Source: Dipteris shenzhenensis (Eukaryota > Polypodiophyta > Polypodiopsida > Gleicheniales). Taken from it: a stretch of 64,000 nt of DNA. The stretch is taken from assembly GCA_047967505.1 (NCBI GenBank), contig CM106541.1; one strand, written 5' to 3'. The stretch's first letter is position 1. Every line of letters starts with the position of its first letter. The translations under genes and the position numbers were made by a program. Positions 1 through 11,730 of this stretch are shown here, in pieces. The notes beneath the pieces were generated by a model. That model saw nothing but the letters and a program-made list of their open reading frames with translations, did no database searches and was not told the origin of the DNA.

Positions 1-1267
1 AGCATCTCTAGTAACTTGGCTTCTAGAACTCATACGTTTGTTCCTAACTCACGTAAGAAATATAAGATTTCATGAATGTGAGAGTTGGTGCTAGCTCAGT
101 TATACATTGCTTGGCTTGATTCGCCCAACATCACCTCGTTCATCATACAACTCTTGTTGCTAGCATTTTGTTGGCCCAGACCTCCTCACTAGGTTTCGCG
201 GAAGTTGCCAGCACTCCTCCCATTGTTTGCTTCCACAATGCCTTCTCGTAGGAGTCCTTGGGAGTCATGTTCAAGATATTACCAAGAAAGGCATTCTTAT
301 TTGTCATCCCTATTGCATCTTTGGACTTCTCCTCCAGATTCCTTGAGTTTGGCAAGGAAGAAGTGGTAGTGAGGCTTCCTAAATTGAATACCATAGCTTT
401 TTCCATGGACTTTTGCTCGTGTGTTTAGAGTCATTGCTATAGGAGAATAGGCATAACAAGGCCTGTAGCAACCGGCTTCACTATCTTTCTCATTGTGCCT
501 AGCATGCTCGTTGTGAGGGATTTGGGCCAATCAATAGAACCACCACCAAAGCATAGGACACATAGATGAGGATTGCACCTATAGTATTTCTACCTTGCAG
601 GGTGACCTTTTAATTGATGTTGGCATGTCTATGAAGAGTGCGATCCTAGCAATCCATTGGATGACTTTCCAAGTCATATAGGTTGAGAGGCCTATATGTG
701 CCTAAGAGCATCAAGCTATAGCAAAATTTGACCACCATGGAAGCTGGATATGGAAGCATGAGGTGGTGCCACGGGAAGTAAAAGATAGTACCAATGGAGG
801 CAAGAGGTAGTTCCAATGGACACACTATACCATGCCTGTAAAGCCAAAGCTAGAACTAACTAGAGAAATAGTGTGGGACTTAAGGTGGGACAACTAACAA
901 GAAAGCTTCCAACAAGAGACAAGAAAGCAAACCAACCAAGGTGGAAACGACTAGAGTGGAGGAATAGCCTAGCACCATGGTGCATTAAAAGTACATGAGT
1001 CTACGAGGCCCAATGATCACTTAATGGGCCTATGTGGGACTCATAATGGAGCTTGCAGATTGACTTCTCCACATCAGGGAGTAGTTAGATGGAGGCCCCA
1101 CAAATTTCATTGCACAAAGCATGCTCCCCTTTAAGTTATATACATTATTTGGAGCTAGGAAGTAGAGAGAGTTGTTTATAAGGTCACAAAGGGTTGGAGA
1201 CTAGTTAGACTATCGGAGCAAGAGCCAATTAAGGATGTTGTTCTTCACACAATGAGAGTGGTTACAT
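1..1267. other. No recognisable gene
   Basis: I see no conserved coding motif in this stretch. A short minus-strand open frame (87 codons, about 143-406) has no motif I recognise. The sequence reads like decayed intergenic or transposon DNA. Confidence 0.5.
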
Positions 1268-2214
1268 TTACTGATGGTCGATGGTGGGTAGACCCGCATC
1301 CGACGTATGGTGGGTGTACACTCCAACATTTTCCTTAGGACTATAAGAATAAGCAATAGGAGCCCAAGAGAGAAATTCCTTGGGACCACAAGATAAGAAT
1401 AGGGTCCCAAAAGAGCAATTCTTTCTAAAAAATAATCCTTTCTCCCCTATTGTTGGGGGCATAAATATTAAGAAATCCAATCTTGGCTCCATTGAGCAAA
1501 AGGATAATCCATTGAGAGGAACAATGATGCCCTGGCCAACTACAAGAGGATAGTGGCTGAAATTGAAATGCAACTTCCTCCTCTAGCTCTAAGGGTTCCA
1601 AACCAAAAAGTGCGACTAGAAGTAATTTACATTTTGTGCTCTTGGATAAAGAGAATACCAATGGGTCCCCTTGAGACACCGAGATGAAGCTAATTATGTA
1701 TGAACTGTCTATAGCAACGATGAGGATTACTACTCATACCATGAATATTCCAACTAGCCATCCTCATGGACCTAATCTCTTGCATGAGTAAGAGGGGAAG
1801 TATGGTGGAGAAAGAAAAATAACTTGTTGCTTCTGTCCAGTAGAAGGAGAAGGAAATTTTCCATCCAATAAGGCATAACAAAGGAAAGGAATGGAGGAAG
1901 GAACAAAATCAATCAAGTCTTTACAATCAACCAAAGGGAAAAAAACATTATTTTGCACAAGATGGAATGGAAGTGACCATCCGTTGAGAAAGGTCCAAAG
2001 CCTGAAAAGGAGTGGCATCCATCTTTACACAAGCAGACGTCCGTGCCTTGGTAGAAATGTTGGTTGATCTAACTCTTAGAGGGGTCTCCATTTCAAGGAA
2101 GCATCTATTGTGTTGAGGAAGAAGGAGGCTCATGCTAAGGCTTGGATGCATGTGACTGACTAAAATAAGGGGGATCTTGGTATACTTGATTTGTAGCTTC
2201 CAAGTTGCCTTCAT
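1268..2214 (-). pseudogene. LINE (L1-type) endonuclease relic
   Basis: Reading the minus strand, a frame near 1690-1770 contains SWNIHGMSSNPHR, which resembles the start of the APE-type endonuclease of plant LINEs (usually SWNIRGLN). A second frame at about 1425-1500 contains IGFLNIYAPN, a hallmark of the same domain where the nuclease nicks target DNA. The two pieces are in different frames and are separated by stops, so the copy is dead. The minus-strand region upstream of it (1881-2214) may be decayed ORF1 or leader, but nothing there is diagnostic. No reverse transcriptase follows, so this is a short fragment. Confidence 0.65.
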
Positions 2215-2699
2215 GCACTACAATGCATCTCTACCATGGAGGTGCAGTAGTAACAGTTGTGGGACCTTGTCAACTCAAGGAATAATTGAACTTCTTCTTC
2301 TTTGGCATCCTTTGGGAAATCTTTGGCAAGTGTCCACCCAATCAAAAGTTACGTTCATGACATGCATCCCACTTCGAAGAAACAACAAGCTGCCTCAAAT
2401 AAGTTTTCCGCTTAGAAAGCAGCTTCAACATGATGAAATTATAAGGAAAGAATGTGTTTGAATACTTCCAAGAGATTAAAAATAGCCAAAATATAGTGGA
2501 TTGCTAGTTGATCTTTGGTCCATTGTTCATCTAGACTTGCAGGCCCTTGATGCCACCAATGATCTATAAAAAAGTCTTTTGTATATTACAAGGGCCACAT
2601 CATTGCTTCTGATATCTCTCGATAGATTACTAAATTTATCATAATAAGTTATCTATATAGTGCCGTGACGTAGGAGCCTATTGATATGTGTCACATAAG
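2215..2699. other. No recognisable gene
   Basis: A 94-codon open frame begins at 2177 but shows no recognisable motif. I see nothing else here. Confidence 0.4.
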
Positions 2700-3333
2700 T
2701 GTTAGGAAATGAAGTCAAGATGAGTCAGTTTGGTGTGTTCTAGTGAGTTCTAGTGTGTTTTCTAGTCTAGTGTGTCCTATGGATGCCACGTGTCACATTG
2801 GGAGTTATCCCATATGCATTGGTGTTCATATGTGTGTGTGTGCGCTCTATCTAAGAGCTATACTTATCTAGTGTCAAATCAATCAAGTATCATGCCTACA
2901 AGCTCTTTGGTCTACATGTGAGTGCTTTCATTTTGTTCATTGCCCTTGCTATTTCATTTCCATTTGATTATGTCTCTTTTTGAGTGTTATTGTCTCTCTC
3001 CCTAGCCTACCCTCTCTCTCTCCCTCTCCACCATGCACCTTCATGTGGTATCAGGAGCCTCCTTTCCACTTCCCTCGTCTTCTTTCTCTACCTAGAGGAT
3101 GATAGAAGCCCGCAAATGGAAGCTCCCCTCTCCTCCAAGGTAGAGCCTCCCTTCCGTTAGCCTCACCTTTGGGACCTGTTAGAGCTACATCAACCGTTCC
3201 TTTAGCCTCACCATGGTTCTGCGCCATCAACTACCCCTTCAGCTTCAAATGCCTCACCAAGTCCTGCTTCTTTGCCTTGCTATCATCTGCAAGTCAGGCT
3301 GTATAGCCTAACGTACACAGCCCGTACAGTCCG
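2700..3333 (+). mobile_element. LTR plus leader of a short copia-like element (5' fragment)
   Basis: The LTR runs from TGTTAGG at 2700 to TTCA at 3044 and is followed by a primer-binding-site match, TGGTATCAGGAGCC, at 3046. The core has CCACGTGTC and the palindromic TGGGAG..TATCCCA module seen in other LTRs of this window. The leader to about 3300 matches, in inverted orientation, the leader of the complete minus-strand element next door. No gag or pol follows because the neighbouring element's target DNA begins at about 3300. This is a 5' remnant. Confidence 0.75.
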
Positions 3334-3678
3334 TGAAGGAACATGGTGGAAAGAGGGAGAGAGAGAGGGTAGGCTAGGGAGAGAGGAAGTGATACTCAAA
3401 AGGAGACATAATGAAACGGAAATAAAATGACTAGAGCAATGAAAAAAAATGAGAGTACTCACATGTAGACCAAAGAGCTTGTAGGTTGATACTTGATTCA
3501 TTTGACACTAGACAAGTACATCTCTTATATAAGAGCACACACACACATATGAAGACCTATGCATATGGGATAACTCCCAATATGACATGTGGCATCCATA
3601 GGACACACTTGACTAGAACTCACACTAGAACACACTAGAATACACATTTTTGACTCACTTTGGCTTCATATTCCAACA
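3334..3678 (-). repeat. 3' LTR of the 3334-5496 element
   Basis: On the minus strand it begins TGTTGGAATATGAAGCC and ends CCATGTTCCTTCA. It has a TATATAAGAG box near 3520 (minus) and the CCACATGTC plus TGGGAGTTATCCCA core. Confidence 0.85.
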
Positions 3679-4020
3679 CCCCCCCATGACGGCAAGGTGA
3701 GAGACTACTGGAATGGAACCAAGAACAGAATATGACAATGACGGTCATCAAAACTGTGCATGCCAGTCTAGAACTAGACATGGCTCCCACACAATCTCAG
3801 AGGCAAGTGAGCATGGCTCAGAGGCTAGTGAGCATAACATAGAAAGCTCATCTAGCATGGCTCAGAGGCGCATCATGCATGGATGCGTGATCGACTAAGA
3901 GGTCTAGGATACCAATGCAACAACATCTTGGAACTCATATGCCAGACCTGATAACTAGACCCTATCAATGCCAATACATGGCTCCCACAGTACATCCCCC
4001 TCTTGACTCCAGGGACTAAC
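3679..4020 (-). repeat. Interior 3' module shared with 18820-19125
   Basis: This block just inside the 3' LTR is repeated in opposite orientation at 18820-19125. The shared text includes GAGAGACTACTGGAATGGAA and a run of short GAGGC(A/T)AGTGAGCATG units. It is evidently a conserved interior segment of one LTR family. Confidence 0.75.
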
Positions 4021-5030
4021 TAGAAACATGGAATCACACACCATAAAAGAAATACATCATTTTAGAAGGAAAATACAAGGTAGAGGACCTTTATTAACTC
4101 TTCAAACATTCTTTTTAGAGGGACTACTCAAGGTAAAGAACCTTTAACTCAAACATATATAAAAATATATAAAAGATTTCATTCATTTTATGCATAGAAA
4201 GGGTAGAGAATCCATGAACTCGAAGTAGCTACTGCACAAGAGTGTGCACATCCTGATGCAAAGAGGTATGTCAGTGAAGAACCAAGCGAGGATGCCCTCG
4301 AATGATGTGTCAATGAAGGCCATAGGAGCAGCTACTAAGCTAGATCACATCATGAAGTCTCAATGTGCCGATTGGAGAGTCACCAAATGCGTAGAAGAGG
4401 CAATGAGTAGCAGAGATGGCGCACCAATCAAAGCAGTCACCGAAGTGTACCGAGATCAAAGAAATGATATTTGACTGTTTGGGATAGTCAAACACCGTAA
4501 TATCGCAATGTCGGAGATGATGAGGTGTGAAAGAGTATTCCCCGTTGTCGAAAGCCTCAAGTAAATGTACCGGAGTGTCGGTACAGTCGAAATGACTTGT
4601 GGGTAAGCTCGGGAAGCTCAAAGCACTGGTGGAGGTCACGGGAGTCCAAATCTAGGCAAAAAATTCCAAAAAGTAGCCTAAAACTGCTCGGAATCGCCTT
4701 TTGACAAGTTGTACGGACTCCTGGCACTGTTGTGCATCCACCTCAAAAGGTCAAAAAATAGCCGCTCGACTGCTCCAAAACAAGTTTATGGCGACCAACT
4801 GATGAGGAATGTCTACTAATGCTGAGAGAGAACCACGAATTGATGCAGAAGTGAGCTGAACTCACAAATGAGGACCTGGAGCAATCACTAGGAGACCATA
4901 GTACTTAATGGTGAGGAACCATGGCAAGGCTAAGGGAAGGGAGGCTCTACCTTGGAGGAGATGGGAGCTTCCATTTGTGGGCTTCTCTCATCCTCTAGAT
5001 AGAGCAAGAAGAAGGGGAAGGTAGGAAGGG

Positions 5031-5215
5031 AGGCTCTGATACCACATGAAGGAACATGGTGGAAAGAGGGAGAGAGAGAGGGAAGGTAGGAAGAGAGGCT
5101 CTGATACCACATGAAGGAACATGGTGGAAAGAGGGAGAGAGAGAGAAGAAGGGGAAGGTAGGACGGGAGGTACTGATACCACATGAAGGAACATGGTGGA
5201 AAGAGGGAGAGAGAG
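5031..5215 (-). repeat. Triplicated LTR-end/primer-site junction
   Basis: The string CTGATACCACATGAAGGAAC (minus-strand LTR end plus primer site) occurs three times, at about 5035, 5101 and 5173, with spacing of roughly 65-72 bp. Each copy is followed by GTGGAAAGAGGGAGAGAG. Two extra copies lie inside the element interior, so the 5' junction has been tandemly amplified. Confidence 0.85.
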
Positions 5216-5496
5216 AGGGATACTTAAAAGGAGACATATTGAAATGGAAATGAAATGACTAGAGCAATGAACAAAAATGAGAGTACTCACATGTAGACCA
5301 AAGAGCTTGTAGATTGATACTTGATTCATTTGACACTAGACAAGTACAGCTCTTATATAAGAGCACACACACACATATGAACACCTATGCATATGGGATA
5401 ACTCCCAATATGACATGCGGCATCCATAGGACACACTCGACTAGAACTCACACTAGAACACACATTTTTGACTCACTTTGGCTTCATATTCCAATA
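5184..5496 (-). repeat. 5' LTR of the 3334-5496 element
   Basis: Minus strand: begins TATTGGAATATGAAGCC (TG end mutated to TA) and ends TTCCTTCA. It carries the same TATATAAGAG box and palindromic core as the 3' LTR. Confidence 0.85.
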
Positions 5497-5634
5497 GTCC
5501 GTACAGTCGGTACGGACTGTTCCAACCTGTACAATATGCCCGCCAGGCCTCCGTAATGCTCTCCGGATCTCCGGATTGTTGCCCTCATTTATCCTCACTT
5601 TTTTCTTTCTCCATCTCCCTCTCCATCTCTCTTA

Positions 5635-6451
5635 TGATGGCGTCTCTTTTCTCCAACTCATTGCTCGTGAAGAAGTTCAAGGGGGAAGGATTCCCTACTT
5701 GGCAAACTAAGGTTTAGTTGCTTCTCATGAAAGAAAATGTATGAGATGCTATTGAGGATGATGCTCCCACAATGGTTCTCAACAACTCAAGACATGGAAG
5801 CAACACAACTCAAAAGCTATTGCTATCATCAGACTTTGCCTTGATGATACTTTGGTTCATCACATCAACTTCAAATCGATGGCCAAGGACATATGGGTGC
5901 GTCTCGAGAATATACAAAATCACAAACTCCAAGATTTTCTTGAAGTTAAAATTTTATAATTTGAAAATGGAGGATAGTGATACCTTGAGTGCACATTTAG
6001 GAAAAATACAACATCTTTCCAGCTTGAAAATGGAGGATATTGATACCTTGAGTGCGCATTTAGCAAAAATGCAATCTCTTGTGCATCAACTTTCCAGCTT
6101 AAAGTCTACCCTAAATGACGAGGACAAAATGATTGTTCTTATGAAGAGTATGGAAGGAGTCACTCTCTTTGAGCATACTCTTGAAATACTTAGGCTTGCC
6201 ATGACTACCTTTGGTGATATGGTGACTCTTCCTCTCGAAAAAGATCACCGGAACAAAGATTCTCTAATCTCTTTTTCAGATTCTACAGAGGCTTTTGCCT
6301 CCACTAGTAGATGGAAACCCAGGCCTACACTAGCACATGGAAAGTCAAAGCCATTCAAGCCTCTTAATTGCACCTTTTGTAACAAGCTTGGTCATACTGA
6401 GGATAGATGCTACCAAAAGCTTGCCAAACAACGAACTAAGGACCATGCCAA
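5635..6451 (+). pseudogene. Copia gag relic
   Basis: An initial frame (MMASLFSNSLLVKKFKGEGF, WQTKV then stop) matches the start of copia gag polyproteins, which bind and package element RNA. After stops, an open frame from 5772 runs to the zinc knuckle CTFCNKLGHTEDRC near residue 200. A segment around LKMEDxDTLSAHL is duplicated in tandem (about 5962-5999 and 6028-6065). The frame is cut at 6451 where a new LTR begins, so protease and everything after are missing. The copy is dead: truncated, with internal stops and an internal duplication. Confidence 0.8.
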
Positions 6452-6677
6452 TGTTGGAGATATCATAGTCAAAGAGTGTGTTAGTGTGTAGTACTAGAAG
6501 ATCTAGTACTAGTTTATGTGTGTGAGTCTTGTGTGAGTGTCACTTGTCATCATGGGACTTATCCCATATGCACTAGGTGCTAGAGTGTGTGTGAGTACTT
6601 CACTTGTCTTGTCATACTTGATGAATGATTGAAAGTCTTCTTCATGTCTTCATTTGAGCATTATTTTCTCACACCCT

Positions 6678-6714
<37 letters not shown>

Positions 6715-7741
6715 TTCACCATGTTTCTAACATGGTATTAGAGCCAGGTTAGGATGCTCTCAAATGATGTGTCGATGAAGTCCATAGGAGCAGCTACCAA
6801 GGGAGATCATGTCATGACTCTCAATGTGTCGATCGGAGAGTTGTTGAATGTGAAGAAGATCTTCAAATTTGAGCAATTATGCCCAAAGGAGGCAAAATGT
6901 CCAAATGAATGTACAAGATAGTGATGAAATTACATGAATTTTGAGAAATCCCCAAATGTCTACATGCAGGAGACTTCAATACCGCTCAGGGGATGCAAAA
7001 AACAGAAATGCCCTAAATTTTGAAAATTAGGGTTTAGCAAAAAATTAGGGTTTGGAAAATTTTGGGGCTTTTCAAAATTTCTTACAGAAGAGTATTCTTG
7101 CAACACGCAAGAACCCTGAAATCAATAACACCTCCCGTGTGATAGTGACTTCTCAGTTAGCTTGCGACTGGCAAGGAAAAACCATCACTCGTTAGCCCCC
7201 CTTACTCTGAACTGGGCGGTCAATACCATCAACCAAAGTAAAACACAATACAATCATTTTTGGGGGACAACCCAGGGCAGAGGACCTCTTATTGACTCCA
7301 AATACATTCAATTTAGAGGGATAACTCAAGACTGAGAACCTTTATTTGACTCAACATAAACACATAGCATCACTGATGATCATCTACCACCTCAGAGAGG
7401 GATAGATCATGTAATATAGCAGATAAAACTTGCTCTTACATAATATTGCGGTGGAGGGGGGATCGGTCTACTCTTTGCGTGTTGGGTCTCACACTCTTTG
7501 CTCTGAAGGGGGGTGTTGGAGATATCATAGTCAAAGAATGTGAGTGTGTAGTACTAGGAGATCTAGTACTAGTTTATGTGTGTGAATCTTGTGTGAGTGC
7601 CACGTGTCATCATGGGACTTATCCCATATGCACTAGGTACTAGTGTTACATAAGGCTTGTACTTCACTTGTCTTGTCATACTTGATGAATGATTGAAAGC
7701 CTTCTTTATGTCTTCATTTGAGCATTATTTCCTCACACCCT

Positions 7742-7783
<42 letters not shown>
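6452..7783 (+). mobile_element. Short non-autonomous LTR element
   Basis: LTR 1 (6452-6732) and LTR 2 (7514-7783) share TGTTGGAGATATCATAGTC, a paired AGATCTAGTACTAG motif and a terminal CT microsatellite. A primer site TGGTATTAGAGCC follows LTR 1 at 6733, and a G-run polypurine tract AAGGGGGG precedes LTR 2. The interior (about 0.78 kb) has no gag or pol motif. LTR 2 lacks the last roughly 25 bp after its CT run, so the 3' end is damaged. LTR 1 starts within the gag relic to its left, so it inserted there. Confidence 0.8.
6682..6712. repeat. (CT)n microsatellite in LTR 1
   Basis: A pure CT dinucleotide run lies near the LTR's 3' end. A matching run sits in LTR 2 at about 7745-7780. Confidence 0.9.
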
Positions 7784-7784
<1 letters not shown>

Positions 7785-9027
7785 AACCTGCTGCACATGG
7801 GGCTCACAATCTCAAGGATCAAGAATCACAGGTTGTAATCCATTTTTGTTTAACCTCTTTACAAGTCCTTGTGAACCTAGGAGGTCTGTTGGAGGCAAGG
7901 GGAGATGCCTTGCCCATTCACTTATAATAAATGAGCCTGTACCAGAGGCTAGAGGTGATTGGGCCGAGAGGCTAGTAGGTTAGATAGAAGCAAGTAGAGT
8001 GAGGGATGAGACTAGTAGGTTAGCTAGGAAAGAGTGGATTGAGGCCACAACAGTTTTCGAGAGTTCTACACTGCGTCAAAAGGGGATGCAAAGATTTGCA
8101 GGGGAATGCATTGTGAGACTGGAGAAATGTGAGCTTTCCATGGCGTTCCACACTCGGTCCATGATTTGGGAATATGGAATGCATTCTGGATTTCCCTTCA
8201 ATTAGGGAACAACATTCCCCCGGTTTTGGAAGGGCGAATGGCGTTCCTTGGTAACTATGCCACCCAGGCTCTGGTTTAGCATTTAGACAAAGATTTGTAC
8301 ACAGATTGATGTTCAATCTAGGATATAGGGGACTGTGAGGTTTTCTTCGGCCAAGACGCTTTTTCTTAAAGAGTGGAGAGGAAGCCCTTTGTTCTCTCAG
8401 TCTATATTGGTCTAGTGTGGCATTTTCAGCCCCAGTCTTGGTTTCTTTCCGGATTTGCTTAATCTTAGACTCTTCAGTGGTACTTTACCACTTGTTTCTC
8501 ATGTTATTCATGATGTATTTGTGCCTTAAGTGCTTTGTTCTTAGCCATAATAGAGGTGTTTCTTTTTTTGTTTTGTTTTGTTTTTTTTTTTTGGGGGGGG
8601 GGGGGGCCAGGGCTCTGATGCTAGGGAGGAGATGATGGTACACCTATAGAATTTGATGAAAGTAGAAGTGATTCTTTTGTATTCCTTAACTGAATCAAAA
8701 CCCAGTGAAAAGGGAGTTCAAAAAATTGACTAGCTTCCAAAACAGAGGAGGTAGTCTCAGCGGAACCAAAAACCAAATGGAAGAAACATTCAACTATCAT
8801 TACTGTTTACATTCATAGAAAATGGTCCTTTGTGGTTCCTGCTACTTGTTTCTTTTGTGATACCTAGAGGTTGAGAACTATATTAATCATGCAGACTTGA
8901 ACTGTTACACATTCTCAACAAAAGAATTGTTTTGAAGTAGCTGGATCATTGAGATAGAGTCATTTCGTAGCTCTAAAATGGTTGTTCTTGTCACACTTTG
9001 TTAACTCTATCGCTGTGTCATTTTGAA
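7784..9027. other. Non-coding stretch upstream of the CIP7-like gene
   Basis: I find no convincing exon. A homopolymer block of T then G lies at about 8579-8605. Some of this may be intron of the gene at 9028, whose 5' part is not visible; a 68-codon frame at 7999-8205 has no recognisable motif. Confidence 0.4.
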
Positions 9028-11730
9028 GGATGAGGATGAAAGGAGGCGGCTTGAGGACTTGAAAGTTCGGAGACGGGAGAGCATCACTGCTCGCAGCAGC
9101 CCAAGTTCAACTGTACCAACGTTATTCAGGTCACAACTACCTACTAGAAGACCCAGCCTAGCTAACAAGTTTACACCCAGATTGGAGAAAGCTGCAGATC
9201 CTGTCAAGTCTTCGCATGTGATTCTCTTTCAGGACCATCTTCTGAAAGAAATAATGCTAAAATAAAACAGATTGAAAGTAGACTTCCAGTAGGCTCCTGC
9301 ATTTCATCAAGTGAGTTTCAAAAGGACATGCGAAGGACCAATGTCATGTGTGCTAGCACTGGATTTCAGCCTGCTATTCAGACCATGAAGCTTAACCAAT
9401 GTGGAAGCCCTACATTTTTTATGGGCAAATCCATTAGACCAGCTATGGGTGTTGCAGAAATAAAAGTCAACCAGCTGAGCCATGCAACTATTTCGAGAGA
9501 AAAATCTATGTGTAGTGACATCAAGCATCAAGGAATTTCAATGGAGAAAAGTGTAAAGAATTCAGCTCTTCCTGTGAGGCAGCAAAAGATCTTTAAAGAT
9601 ACTACCGAACCTAAACAGGATGCTAAAGCTTTCCTAAAGAAAGGAAGTGGTACTGCGTCCAGAGCAGGGGTTGGTGTTCTGAATTTAAAAGCCCGGCACA
9701 TAAAGGACGAGGGTGTTTTTTCACCCTTGGTGAAAACTCAGACTCATGGAATGGCAAAAAAGATGGGGATGGTTCGGAAGGAAGTCTCTACTTTGGGTGA
9801 CGTAGGTGGACCAACAAAAAACGGTCCTCAATTGAGTTCTGTCATAGCTTCTGAATTCTCTCATCCAGAAATTACTGTTTTTTTAACCTCTGCTGAAGGA
9901 TCACCTAGTGTGTCTGTTGTTAATGATGGTATTTGGCAAGCTGCTGGGACAGTTGAAGGATCAAAAGGAACACAAGGAGGAAAATCAGGGGGGTCTGCTT
10001 CGCTGAACACCTCGTTTTATCATGACGTTCAAAATTATTTGTCAATGTATACAGAGTCAGTTTCTATGGCGCAGCAAGAAGCCAAGGATTTTATGGCAAT
10101 ATCTCCCCCAGGAGAACTATTTGTCTCAACTGCTGTTATTTCATCACATCCTGCTGTAACTGAAGAGGATTACCAAGCCTCTGTCCCTCAGACCTTGTTC
10201 AATCCTGCTTTACAGGACATTCTGTCTGATGCAAATAGGTGCAGGCCACCTCTTGCTAACATAACGAAATCACCACTTAAGGGATTTGACAGACCTTGTG
10301 CGCAAACTTCTGACAGGCAGAAAACTCCTATCGCCATAGTTACAGGATTCTCAGCTCAAAGTCCGAGAACCTTTCTTCCATTAGTTTCTTCGGTTGCTTG
10401 TTTCTCAAGAGGTGACCCTCAAGTGTCTCAAATGAAATGGGGGGCCTCATGCTATCCATCTTCTCCCAGATCCCCAACCCTGGCTAAGGATCATAAAAAA
10501 GGATTGAAAAAGATCCTGAAGTTTGGGCTAAGGAGAAAACATAGCTCTTCATACAGTGTATCAGATTCAACAACAGAAAGAGAAGGCAATCGAGATGAAG
10601 AACACAGGGTATCAGATTCAACAACAGATAGACAAGGCAATGGAGATGAAGCAACGAATTTTGGTTGGAGAGGCTTGACCTGCCATGTCAGACAAATGTG
10701 TTCAAATGGAAAAACGTTTAACCTTAAAACATCCTCTAATGAGATGTGAATTTTTATTCTGGAACACCTGTTGAATCTGATGAACCCAGCAACTCAAGGA
10801 CGAGTGAGTGAGCCCTTTCCTTCACAATCTTTCTACGAGTACAATGCAAAGGTTGCGTGACATGTTAACAATCACCTTCAGTGCATGCATATCCACGTGC
10901 TTTGCCATGTACGCATGCATATTGATCATCGGTAGTCACCTCCTTTTTGCATGTATGTATCTTACAAAACAAGAGACACACTCCCTCCATCTCACCCCCA
11001 ATAAGATTAACGATCATAATCAAATGTCAAGAACGTGTCTGCAAAAAGTTTCTTTCTTCATTGTTTGGTTATTTTTTCAAGTTATGACTGTGAGATTGAC
11101 CTACTATCAATCACATGTGTGCATGCAACCATGCATGAAACCCCCCCCGCCCCCCCCCTGCCGCGCGGTAATTTTGAGGCCTATAGATAAATTCTATGCA
11201 AAAGGGTCTAACTTCAGATTTGTTCTGGAATTGGAAGAATAAGACATTGTGAAAATCTATGGTATGTTCACTCTGCTTGTCTTCACATGTGATACTGTTT
11301 GAAGAAACATGTTGTAGTTCTCAAGGGCCAACTTTAGACTTTACTTGGCTGCATTCTTTGAGAACTTCCTTTGCGTGGTCACATTCAGAAAAAATAAATA
11401 TTTCGTTTCAACCTTGATGTGCTTTATTGTTCAAGGTTTCCAAATAGTATACTTACTTGTGTGCTTGAATTCACAGGAATTCCTCTGAAAGGTTCTCGTG
11501 CAGTACAAGAGAAAAATGTCTCAAATTTGCGAAGGCTCAACGAGCAGAGGTATAAATATCTTCACCAGGAAAAATTCTGCTTCATTGTGAGGGAAAATCA
11601 GTTCTACGATGCAAATTTCTCAGATATGTACGGAAAAAAAACTTTGCTCATCAATGTCTGTCCAGCTACACGCTCCTTTTTCTCTCTTGCACCTTTCCGA
11701 AGCAAAGCTGCTGCAGGGAAGTCTTGCTAA
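9028..11730 (+). pseudogene. CIP7-like (COP1-interacting protein-related) gene, 5'-incomplete
   Basis: An apparent exon opens after a TTTTGAAG acceptor at 9028 with an acidic/basic helix (DEDERRRLEDLKVRRRE) typical of this plant nuclear/cytoskeletal family. A long exon then runs to about 10803 and includes the family signature KGLKKILKFG near its end. A later exon starts at 11477 (after TTCACAG) and ends with the family's C-terminal tag RSFFSLAPFRSK at 11673-11708. Two breaks are visible: the frame must change near 9210, and again near 10745 where GAGATGTG looks like GAGGATGTG minus one base. After that correction a frame NFYSGTPVESDEPSNSRT reaches a GTGAGT donor with the right phase for the 11477 exon. 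The N-terminal part of the gene is not recognisable in the window. It could be a recent pseudogene or a real gene with assembly errors. Confidence 0.65.
11143..11166. repeat. C-rich homopolymer tract
   Basis: Runs of 8-9 C residues separated by single bases lie inside the last large intron of the CIP7-like gene. Confidence 0.8.

Larger units (their letters stand above)
3334..5496 (-). mobile_element. Complete non-autonomous LTR retrotransposon
   Basis: Two LTRs in the same (minus) orientation, 5184-5496 and 3334-3678, bracket about 1.5 kb of interior. The element is flanked by the 5 bp direct repeat GTCCG (3329-3333 and 5497-5501). A G-rich polypurine run (minus strand, about 3679-3685) abuts the 3' LTR and a TGGTATCAGAGCC-type primer site abuts the 5' LTR. 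The interior carries no reverse transcriptase, integrase or gag motif, so it would depend on proteins from a related copia element. LTRs are very similar by eye, which suggests a fairly recent insertion. A large-retrotransposon-derivative or TRIM-like class fits. Confidence 0.85.

Noticed and set aside
7999-8316. Upstream exon of the CIP7-like gene
   Set aside because: Short open frames on both strands, with no family motif and no convincing splice pair.
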